This document shows, in pieces, positions 26,865 to 34,368 of a DNA stretch of 64,000 nucleotides. The first letter of the stretch is position 1. Every line of letters begins with the position of its first letter. Source of the stretch: Piscinibacterium candidicorallinum (GTDB lineage: Bacteria; Pseudomonadota; Gammaproteobacteria; Burkholderiales; Burkholderiaceae_C). The translations under genes and the position numbers were made by a program. The notes below the pieces were generated by a model. It searched no databases, was not told the origin of the DNA, and saw only the letters and a list, made by a program, of their open reading frames with translations. The DNA is taken from NCBI RefSeq assembly GCF_047549485.1, contig NZ_CP180191.1, positions 434,001 to 498,000 on the forward strand. The letters are read 5' to 3'.

Positions 26865-27572
26865 TCATTGCTTGATATCTGATAGGAATAGTTTTCTGCA
26901 CTGAGAGTTGATTCTGTCGTCATCGCCAGAAAGAATTACCCGCCGATTTTCCGCTAGATCCCAAACCCCAGGATATGCGACATTGCGACAGTCTGGCTCG
27001 CCAGCAGGGGATACATAGCGACCATCTGGAGATATACGGCCCGCAGCAATAGCCTCGTCGTAGGTGAAGCCAAACCGCTGTAACTGCTTCAGGCTTTTAT
27101 TTCGCTTATAAACCCCAGGTAAAGAAACCAAATTCTGCCTGCTTCCTATTTTTGCTACGGTGGCAAGAAATGAGAGCGGCGCGGTGCTGATCGCATCCAA
27201 CGCGAGATAGATACTGTGCTCAACATTTACGTCGACTAGAAAGCCAACGTCCTTGTCGATTGAGTTTATCTTTACCTTTTTGTTTGGCTCACATGTCTGG
27301 AGTTCGCTGATTAAAACGTAATCTCTACTGGAGATGATAACGGCTCGACCATCTGTTGTCATCTGAGCTATAGACGCGAGTGGTCCAACCTCGCATGATC
27401 TCGTCCGCAGGGGGTTGCTGCTAAACTCTTGAAGAATTAATGTGCCTTTTCTTTGTTTATCTAAAGACACAGAGGTTGAAGGTGCAGGTTGTCTCGCGCT
27501 AGCCGGTACGCTGCCGGTCAAAAGCAGGAAAATAATCAGCGAGTGTCTTATGGCTGTATTCATGCGATTCAT
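26865..27572 (-). CDS. Periplasmic protein, candidate immunity protein for the adjacent T6SS effector
   Basis: A 235-residue protein of no recognised family with a clear signal peptide (hydrophobic core Leu-Ile-Ile-Phe-Leu-Leu-Leu, cleavage near Ala-Ser-Ala), so it acts in the periplasm, where a peptidoglycan-degrading toxin would strike. Five Cys residues could form disulphides. Its ATG (27570-27572) overlaps the effector stop by 4 bp, the usual layout of toxin-immunity pairs. The coding DNA is clearly richer in A+T than the surrounding genes, as is the 3' part of the effector gene. Immunity function is inferred from position and export signal only. Confidence 0.65.
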   Translation of the reverse strand: MNRMNTAIRHSLIIFLLLTGSVPASARQPAPSTSVSLDKQRKGTLILQEFSSNPLRTRSCEVGPLASIAQMTTDGRAVIISSRDYVLISELQTCEPNKKVKINSIDKDVGFLVDVNVEHSIYLALDAISTAPLSFLATVAKIGSRQNLVSLPGVYKRNKSLKQLQRFGFTYDEAIAAGRISPDGRYVSPAGEPDCRNVAYPGVWDLAENRRVILSGDDDRINSQCRKLFLSDIKQ

Positions 27573-29941
27573 AGCAGAATTTCCTTGGCTGCCCGTGTTT
27601 CTTGGAGTCTACGTACATCATCAATATAGCCGCCATTTATCGCGTGTGTAACGGCTCTAGAAACTTGTTGCTCTAACTCACGAGTCGCATCGGTTGTAGC
27701 TATAGTTGAGGTGTCACCATCAATGCTCCGGGCGACGCGAGGCCTCGCAAACGTCATGTACCATCCGCCCGAGTCGAAGCAGTTATATGGTTCCGTGGTT
27801 ATTCTCTGAGGGTCGTCAACCTGAGCGGGGGTGGCCCGCATCTGGGAGGGGTTTCGCGCTATATAATTTCGATCTGTCCACCAGGATGCAGTAAAAGAAT
27901 TTCTTGCTAGCCAGCCTCTATAAACCCAATATTCGGCGTAGTTGTTTCGTGCTGTAAGCTGTTTAAAACCTCGCCCTCGAAATTTTTGTGCATCTATATC
28001 GCCGACATTTCCATTCACCCAGCTGTAAGAGCCAGTAATGCGAACGCCTCGACTGTTGTATTTCTCAAGGCGAAACCAGGGGTCGTCCTCTGTTGTCAGC
28101 GTCCCATACCAATGCCCGAGCGTGAGTTCTGGTGTGGCGGATGCTGCATTGATTCGCTCTCCATGCATTCGATTTCCGTCGATTCGACCCGTCATGCTAC
28201 GTTCTTGCATGTTGGTAAGCGAACCTGACTCAACTGCACCTTGGCCAAGGAAATGGCTAAGCCTGAGTGGTGTATTGAATAGATATTTTCTTGCAGTTCT
28301 ATTCAAATAAGGAAGGTAGTTGTTTCTGGTCACCTCCGGGGTGGTTCTATAAATTCTTCCAAACTCGCCATGGGACAACCATCCACAGCGCCGGAACGTC
28401 TTAATAAAATCGACTGGGTGCATGTGCCAGTGGGTGTTGGGTAGGCCAATACTTGCTTCCCAAAATGCCAGCGCCTGCATATGGGCCTTGAATTTGCCAT
28501 AGGCCGTGAAGTCCATCGGCCGGGGTAGTACATCGCGTGTCCGTAGCGAATCCTGTAACCAGCCCCACTGCCGATCGATCAGGGAGGCATCCCACTCAGT
28601 GGGGAACTTGCAGATCGCTTTCTTGAGACGTCGCGCGATGCGCTCCACCTGCGCACGGTGCGACAGTTCTGCGTCGCTCACCTCGCCGTCATTCTGGCCG
28701 GGTCGTGCGGGTTCTGGGACTAGCGGGGTGTCGGGATTTTGGACCCAACCTCGGATCGTCGGTGAATCGCATCGGCTATCGCCGTCAGCCGCTTCGTCGA
28801 TCAGCGTCCAATTCAGCCAGTGCGGGAAGTCGGCGTCGCTGTAGGCGTAAACGCCCTCGGCGTTCAAGTTCACCCAGCCCACTTCGGCCGCGCTGGCCCC
28901 GTACTTGATGTGTCGCCAATGCGCCAAGGTACGTGGTACCTCTTGCTCTTCGGCATTGATACGCCGTCCGAAGCGCAGTAGCTCGTAGAAGCCGCTGGCC
29001 GACACGGTCGGCAGCGCCACTTGGCTTGGGCGGGGGCCCGCGCGGCGGGCGTTGGCTGCGGTGAGCTCTGCAACCAAGGCGGTGGCGTGCTGGTGCAGGT
29101 TGTATTCGCCCTGGGGGTCCGCTTGTACCGCTCCCGCAATCGGTGCGAAGTCGGCAGACTGGCCCGGCGAGGCGATGTTGCGGTGCAGCGTCAATGTCGC
29201 CGCGCCGCGCTCGTAGCGCAGCTGCACAAAGTGGTCGCCCTCCAGTGAGTGCGGGGCCTGACCGGCGGGTAGTGTGGGCGCAAGAGTGCTCACGGATGGC
29301 CGGGCGGTGGCGGCACCCGGGTACACGAGAGTGCCTGCGGGCAAATGAAAGTGCATATCGCCAAATACGGCATCGGTGCGGCCTGCGTTGTCGAGGCGCA
29401 AGTTGCCGCTCGCGCGGCCTGCTAGGCGTGCGAGCTGGTCTGCCGCGAACACGATTTCGAAGTGGATCTGTCCGGCTGCACCGTAGATCTCGCCCGGTAT
29501 GCCTACCTCCGCTTTGCGCAGGATGGGCTGATTGGCGGCAACTCCGTCCGCGATGCGCCGCAAATGCATGTACACCGAATAGAAGCGCACTGTTGCGTTG
29601 GCGCCCTCGCCAATCTCGGTGTCATGCCGGATGACGACCACCCCGTTATCGGTCCAGCGCCCGGTGTAATTCTGCGGGTGGTCAGGCGATATTGCGACCG
29701 GCCCCGGCGGCTTTGCCGTAGCTGCACGAGTAAACACGACCGTGCCATCGGCGATCGCACGGGCCGCAGCGGGTACGTTGTTCGTTATCGGCGCCTGAAT
29801 GTGCATGCCACCGTGCCAGCCAAACAGTTTGGACAGCGGGTACACGCCTCCCTCGCCCGCCGGAGTCATGCATCGATCTACCCATGCCTCATCGGTCTGA
29901 TTCGCTGCACGGGGGAGAAGAAACGGAGGGCTGATGATCAT
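27569..29941 (-). CDS. T6SS cargo effector: M23-like N-terminal domain and GH19-like peptidoglycan hydrolase C-terminal domain
   Basis: A 790-residue protein with no signal peptide, downstream of vgrG. Residues about 35-165 look like an M23/LytM fold: His43-x3-His47 in the first metal motif (usually His-x3-Asp), Tyr-Met-His-Leu (124-127), and Gln-Ile-His-Phe-Glu-Ile (158-163), where the first His of His-x-His is Gln. Residues about 545-700 resemble GH19 chitinase/lysozymes: Gly-Ala-Val-Glu571-Ser-Gly, a second Glu near 580, and Phe-Arg-Gly-Arg-Gly-Phe-Lys-Gln-Leu-Thr (654-663). It likely cleaves target-cell peptidoglycan glycan strands after VgrG delivery. The GH19-like half is encoded by AT-richer DNA than the N-terminal half. 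The M23 part may be inactive or a loading module. Confidence 0.75.
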   Translation of the reverse strand: MIISPPFLLPRAANQTDEAWVDRCMTPAGEGGVYPLSKLFGWHGGMHIQAPITNNVPAAARAIADGTVVFTRAATAKPPGPVAISPDHPQNYTGRWTDNGVVVIRHDTEIGEGANATVRFYSVYMHLRRIADGVAANQPILRKAEVGIPGEIYGAAGQIHFEIVFAADQLARLAGRASGNLRLDNAGRTDAVFGDMHFHLPAGTLVYPGAATARPSVSTLAPTLPAGQAPHSLEGDHFVQLRYERGAATLTLHRNIASPGQSADFAPIAGAVQADPQGEYNLHQHATALVAELTAANARRAGPRPSQVALPTVSASGFYELLRFGRRINAEEQEVPRTLAHWRHIKYGASAAEVGWVNLNAEGVYAYSDADFPHWLNWTLIDEAADGDSRCDSPTIRGWVQNPDTPLVPEPARPGQNDGEVSDAELSHRAQVERIARRLKKAICKFPTEWDASLIDRQWGWLQDSLRTRDVLPRPMDFTAYGKFKAHMQALAFWEASIGLPNTHWHMHPVDFIKTFRRCGWLSHGEFGRIYRTTPEVTRNNYLPYLNRTARKYLFNTPLRLSHFLGQGAVESGSLTNMQERSMTGRIDGNRMHGERINAASATPELTLGHWYGTLTTEDDPWFRLEKYNSRGVRITGSYSWVNGNVGDIDAQKFRGRGFKQLTARNNYAEYWVYRGWLARNSFTASWWTDRNYIARNPSQMRATPAQVDDPQRITTEPYNCFDSGGWYMTFARPRVARSIDGDTSTIATTDATRELEQQVSRAVTHAINGGYIDDVRRLQETRAAKEILL

Positions 29942-30127
29942 GGATGCGGAGGTTGTTCCTTGAGATGCATTGCTTCAAACTACAGCCGAATAGGCGGCTT
30001 CCCGCTTGTCTGGAGCCAATCTCCGGCTCAAGGACCAATGCGGACTCGTTTGTGAATCAAGGCTGACGGGGGCTCATCTTCAAAGATCTGTTGATAATCG
30101 AGTCGATCCTATCTCGCCAGATTCGCC

Positions 30128-32692
30128 TCAGAGAGAGGTGGGTATCTCGCCGTCGATGTCGAACTTAAGTTGCTCAAACTTGGGGAACTGAGGCTGATAA
30201 CTTGCCGCCCCCTTCAACGCATAGCTCGCGGCCTTGACCGTAAACGTCCCCGGACACCCAATCTCCACCTTGCCGCCTTCGATCTTCAGATAGGCCCCGC
30301 CGCTTTCCACCAGCGTCACGTGCTGCTGCGCTTCCATGAGGATGTGCTTCTTGCTGGCGCTCGCATGGATGCTTTGTTCGGCGTTGATCTCGGTGTCGGC
30401 GTGCTGGCTTTGGATCAGCACCTTGCCTTGATTGGCGATGGTGTGAATGCCGCCCGCTTGCGCGAACAGGCGCACGCCACTGGCTGCGTGGACGTGGGTT
30501 TGCTGGCCGCTGGAGAGCTGAACGTGCTTGCCGGCTGCGGCGTCGATGTGGCTGCCGGCAGCGATGTCCAGCATCTTGGGCGTGGCGGCGGCGATACCGG
30601 CTGGGCTGAAGGCAGTCAGGTGGTTGAGGCCGGCGTCTTTGGTGTCTCGTTCGTTGTTGGCACCCTTGCCCAAGCCTTTGATCTGCTTGAACTGCTTGTC
30701 CTGCGCAGTCTGGTCGGGGCCTTGGCTCGCCTTCTCGTCAACGGTCTGTTCGTCCTGGCCCGTGGCTGCGCCTGCGATGTTCGCGCTGTTGGACAGGCTC
30801 TTCGCGAGGGTGAGCGCCTGCTCCAGTGCGCCGACCAGACTTTGACGATCGATGTGCCCGCCTCCGGCGGCACCCTGTGGGTCGGTGGACATGACAAGAC
30901 CCTTGGCCGCGCGAACAGCGCCCCATGCGTCAGAGCGGATCTCGAAGCCCTCGCCGCGCGGTTTGGCGGACGGCTGCGCGACCGCGCCTGCCCCGGTGTC
31001 ATCCACGGTGGCCGCGTCGGACCGCGGCGCGATTTCGTAGCCCAGATTCAGTTGTGTGGCGGCATGGGTGCTGGCGGCCTGGGTGCGCAGTTGCTCGGGC
31101 GTGTCATCGAACAGCAGCTGGTTGTACCCACCACCACCGAGCTCCTTGGAGATGAAGCCGGCCAGCGCCTGATTGCCCGGCAAGTTGCCGGTGCGGCTAA
31201 AGGCGGCCGGGCGGTTCAGACCGTTGTACAGGCGGCCAGTGACCACGGGTACTTCAACGTCGCCCTCGATGAAGGCCACCGAGACTTCCTGGCCGACGCG
31301 CGGCAGGAACTGCGCGCCCCAGTTGGCGCCGCCCCAGGGCTGTGCCACGCGCAACCAGCAGGTGTCCGATCCGTTGCGCTGCCCGTAGCGATCCCAGTGA
31401 AAGTGGACCTTGATGCGGCCATGCACGTCGGTGTGTATTTCCCCTGCACCGCTGCCGACGACCGTGGCGGTGTGCGTGCTGGCAAGTGCCGGGCGATCCG
31501 TGGTGCGTGCGGGACGGAACGCGAGGCTGGCGGGCTGCGCATCGATCTCGCAAGCGAAGTAGGCGCCTTGAGCGGCCGACTGCGCTGCACCCGTACCGCC
31601 GCTCAGCCGCCCTTCAAGACGGGGGAGATCACGCGAAGCGAGTTGCGCAAGCAGCGTGGGGTCCAGCCCCTCGTAGTTGGCAAACACCGCGGTGACGCGG
31701 TGTTCGATGATCAGATAGCTCTGGTTGTACTCGCGCTGGGCGTGGCGCTGCAGCGTGAAGGTGCCGCCGGTGTGCAGGCCGCGCGCCGTGCTGCGGCCGG
31801 TGTAGCGGCGCGTGGGGGCCGTCAGGCTGTCCAGCAGCACTTCGGCCTGATGCGCACTTTCGCTCTCGTCGCGGCTCTCCTTATGGAACTGGCCGGCCGT
31901 GAAGACCTCGCCCACGGAGGCACCCAGCGCCTGAGGCAGGTTGCCAGGCTCGGTGCGGCTTTCACTGCGCGGCGCCTTGGGAGACAGGAAGCTGTAGTCC
32001 GTCAGAACGGCCTGCTGGCTGGCCACGCTTCGGAGCGGCTGCCAGTCCAGCATCGACTGCTCGTCATCGCGCCGGCTACCCACCTGGGCATTGAAGGGCA
32101 CCGCTTCGTAGCCCGCGCAGTCTGTGTGCCTGGCGATGCTGTCGGTCAGGATCAGCGTGTGGCCTTGGGCGTCGTGGCGGAAGTGATAGGTGATGCCTTC
32201 AAGCTCGCAGAGCCAGTTCACGAAGTCCAGATCGCTCTGGCGGTATTGCACCGTGTAGGGGCGCTTCGCGTAGCTGTGGGTCAGCTTGACTTCAAAACGC
32301 GAGACGGCGTGGTCTGCAAATACGGTTTGCAGAATCTCAGGCACTGTCTGGTCTTGGAAGATCCGGCAATCGGTGGTCAACGAGAGAAACCACAGCCAGG
32401 GGCGCAACTCGATCTCGTAACGTGTGTAGCGGCCAACTTGATCCAGGACTCGCGCTTGCGCAGCGATGCCGTCGATGTAGCGCACGGTCTCGTCGTGCAG
32501 GTTGTGGCGGATGCGAGCACTGAAGCGCTTGCCCAGGATCTGGTGAAGATCGATGCCTGAATCAAGACTCAGGCACTGCAAGGTGCTGGCATGCACCTGA
32601 TTGAGCGCCTCGTGGTGCTCGATCCGGTGAAACAGCAGCGCGTGTTTGCTCAGGCCGGGCGGGGCCTGAAGCACGGCAAACGGCGTAGACAT
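30128..32692 (-). CDS. vgrG: Type VI secretion tip protein VgrG
   Basis: An 854-residue spike protein. A gp27-like N-terminal part (about 1-370) with Asp-Leu-Asp-Phe-Val-Asn-Trp-Leu-Cys-Glu-Leu-Glu-Gly-Ile is followed by a gp5 OB-fold (about 430-520) with Val-His-Phe-His-Trp-Asp-Arg-Tyr-Gly and Trp-Gly-Ala-Gln-Phe, and a C-terminal DUF2345 extension rich in beta-prism-like repeats. The open frame runs 42 codons upstream, but ATG 32692 gives a normal N-terminus (Ser-Thr-Pro-Phe). No PAAR protein, adaptor or structural T6SS gene is in the window, so this is an orphan vgrG-cargo island relying on an apparatus encoded elsewhere. The 186 bp to the effector hold no gene. Confidence 0.93.
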   Translation of the reverse strand: MSTPFAVLQAPPGLSKHALLFHRIEHHEALNQVHASTLQCLSLDSGIDLHQILGKRFSARIRHNLHDETVRYIDGIAAQARVLDQVGRYTRYEIELRPWLWFLSLTTDCRIFQDQTVPEILQTVFADHAVSRFEVKLTHSYAKRPYTVQYRQSDLDFVNWLCELEGITYHFRHDAQGHTLILTDSIARHTDCAGYEAVPFNAQVGSRRDDEQSMLDWQPLRSVASQQAVLTDYSFLSPKAPRSESRTEPGNLPQALGASVGEVFTAGQFHKESRDESESAHQAEVLLDSLTAPTRRYTGRSTARGLHTGGTFTLQRHAQREYNQSYLIIEHRVTAVFANYEGLDPTLLAQLASRDLPRLEGRLSGGTGAAQSAAQGAYFACEIDAQPASLAFRPARTTDRPALASTHTATVVGSGAGEIHTDVHGRIKVHFHWDRYGQRNGSDTCWLRVAQPWGGANWGAQFLPRVGQEVSVAFIEGDVEVPVVTGRLYNGLNRPAAFSRTGNLPGNQALAGFISKELGGGGYNQLLFDDTPEQLRTQAASTHAATQLNLGYEIAPRSDAATVDDTGAGAVAQPSAKPRGEGFEIRSDAWGAVRAAKGLVMSTDPQGAAGGGHIDRQSLVGALEQALTLAKSLSNSANIAGAATGQDEQTVDEKASQGPDQTAQDKQFKQIKGLGKGANNERDTKDAGLNHLTAFSPAGIAAATPKMLDIAAGSHIDAAAGKHVQLSSGQQTHVHAASGVRLFAQAGGIHTIANQGKVLIQSQHADTEINAEQSIHASASKKHILMEAQQHVTLVESGGAYLKIEGGKVEIGCPGTFTVKAASYALKGAASYQPQFPKFEQLKFDIDGEIPTSL

Positions 32693-32894
32693 GGCGTGAT
32701 CCCGCGGGTCTGCGGCGCAGTGTTGGAGGGGCTTGCGCTCTGTACAGACCAGACCCGGTCGAGTGTATGCAGGCGTCCTTCGCGCAGGCGTACGGCGTGG
32801 CATGAAGCCATCCCGCAAGTCGGGTACGTCGCAGCCCTGTTCTGCGCAGCGCTACCCGATCCTGGCGATTCCGTTGAGCTTTTGTCGCCTCCGT

Positions 32895-33914
32895 CTATGC
32901 GTGGTGCACTGCGCAGCTGGGGCAGACCTGCACTTCCACATTCACATGCGCAAGTTCTGCGATGTGGGCGAGTCGGCCGTGATACACGGCTGCATCAGCC
33001 GGCCGGCTTGCCACCACCGAGGCGATGACCGCCCAGTTGTCACGGCCCACGCGCCAGAGATGCAGCTCGGCAATCTGCGTGTCGCCGTCGGACTGCAGCG
33101 CGTGTGCGATCTGTTCGCGCAAATTCGGGTTCGGCTCGGCATCCAGCAGGGTGTGCGCGGATGCGCGGCCGAGATTGACGGCCCAGATTGCGATCATTAC
33201 AGCGCCCACCAGACCGACGGCGGGGTCCAGCCAGATCCAGCCCAGCGTGGCTGCACCGGCCAGCGCCACGAGCGCGAGAACGGAGGTCAGTGCATCGGCC
33301 AGCACATGCACGTACACGGCGCGCAGGTTCAGATCGCGCGCGGCGTGATGATGATCGTGTGCTTGCCCGTGGCCATGCTCGTGAGCGTGGACATGATGCT
33401 GATCGTGGTCATGATCGTCGTGATGCGGGTGTCCGTGATGCGCGTGGCCGCTCTCGGCGCCGTGCAGCAACCAGGCGCAGATCAGATTGACCACCATCCC
33501 CACCACGGCCACCCAGAATGCCGTGCTGGTGTCGATCGCAGTGGGCCGATACAGCCGTGCGAGCGACTCCACCGCGATCGCAACACCCACCAGACCCAGG
33601 GCCACGCTGCTGCCAAATGCAGCCAGAACCTCGATCTTCCAGGTGCCAAAGGAAAAGCGCGGGTCTCGTGCCCAGCGGCGCGCCAGCACATAGGCACCCA
33701 GGGCCACGCCCATGGCGGCCGCGTGCGTGCCCATGTGCCAGCCGTCGGCCAGCAGGGCCATGGAGCCCGTGAGCCAGCCGGTGGTGATCTCCACCACCAT
33801 CGTGATCAGCGTGATCAGCAGCACCGCCAGCGTGCGCCGCTCGCCCGTGGGGTTGCCGGCATCAAAGACGTGGCTGTGCTGGAAGTGCGCGATGTCGTGC
33901 TGATGCGTGCTCAT
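32895..33914 (-). CDS. dmeF: CDF-family Co(II)/Ni(II) efflux transporter, DmeF-like
   Basis: A 339-residue cation diffusion facilitator of the inner membrane with about six transmembrane helices. The N-terminal His-rich Thr-His-Gln-His-Asp ... His-Ser-His-Val-Phe is typical of DmeF, metal-site His/Asp pairs lie in TM2 (Ala-Asp-Gly-Trp-His), and a very His-rich cytoplasmic loop (about 175-210) separates the two halves. A GTG at 33944 is an alternative start overlapping the regulator gene; ATG 33914, 10 bp after the regulator stop, is preferred. Its place behind copA and cueR on one strand suggests co-transcription with copper genes, although the family usually moves cobalt, nickel, zinc or iron. 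Confidence 0.85.
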   Translation of the reverse strand: MSTHQHDIAHFQHSHVFDAGNPTGERRTLAVLLITLITMVVEITTGWLTGSMALLADGWHMGTHAAAMGVALGAYVLARRWARDPRFSFGTWKIEVLAAFGSSVALGLVGVAIAVESLARLYRPTAIDTSTAFWVAVVGMVVNLICAWLLHGAESGHAHHGHPHHDDHDHDQHHVHAHEHGHGQAHDHHHAARDLNLRAVYVHVLADALTSVLALVALAGAATLGWIWLDPAVGLVGAVMIAIWAVNLGRASAHTLLDAEPNPNLREQIAHALQSDGDTQIAELHLWRVGRDNWAVIASVVASRPADAAVYHGRLAHIAELAHVNVEVQVCPSCAVHHA

Positions 33915-33924
33915 GACGGGCAGC

Positions 33925-34368
33925 TCAGTGGCAGTGGTGTTCACGGCTCGCGCAGGACTCGCCTGCGAGATCGTTCAGGATCGGGCAGCTGGGCCGATCA
34001 TCACCGCTGCAGCCGTGCATCAGCGTCACGAGTGTTTCCCGCATGGCCTGCAGTTGAGCGATGCGCTGCTCCAGCTCGGCCACATGCTTCGTGGCGACCT
34101 GGCGCACCTCGCGGCTGGCGCGCTGCTTGTCCTGCCAGAGCGAGAGCAGCTGGCGGATCTCCTCAATGGAAAAGCCCAGATCCCGCGCCCGGCGGATGAA
34201 GCGCAGGGTATGCAGTTCACTGGCGCCATAGGTGCGGTAGCCGCCGTCCGTGCGGGCAATGCCGCCCAGCAGGCCGAGCGACTCGTAGTGGCGGATCATC
34301 TTGGCGGACACACCGGTATCGGCGGCGGCCTGGCCGATCGTGACGGCGGCGGGAGCGGAAGTGTTCAT
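33925..34368 (-). CDS. cueR: Copper-responsive MerR-family regulator
   Basis: A 147-residue CueR-type activator. The winged helix includes Met-Ile-Arg-His-Tyr-Glu-Ser-Leu-Gly-Leu, a coiled-coil dimer helix follows, and the metal loop Cys-Ser-Gly-Asp-Asp-Arg-Pro-Ser-Cys-Pro-Ile-Leu supplies the two Cys ligands for Cu(I). A His-rich tail ends Glu-His-His-Cys-His. ATG 34368 overlaps the copA TGA (ATGA). Two candidate CueR-type promoters lie between copA and copZ. Confidence 0.92.
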   Translation of the reverse strand: MNTSAPAAVTIGQAAADTGVSAKMIRHYESLGLLGGIARTDGGYRTYGASELHTLRFIRRARDLGFSIEEIRQLLSLWQDKQRASREVRQVATKHVAELEQRIAQLQAMRETLVTLMHGCSGDDRPSCPILNDLAGESCASREHHCH

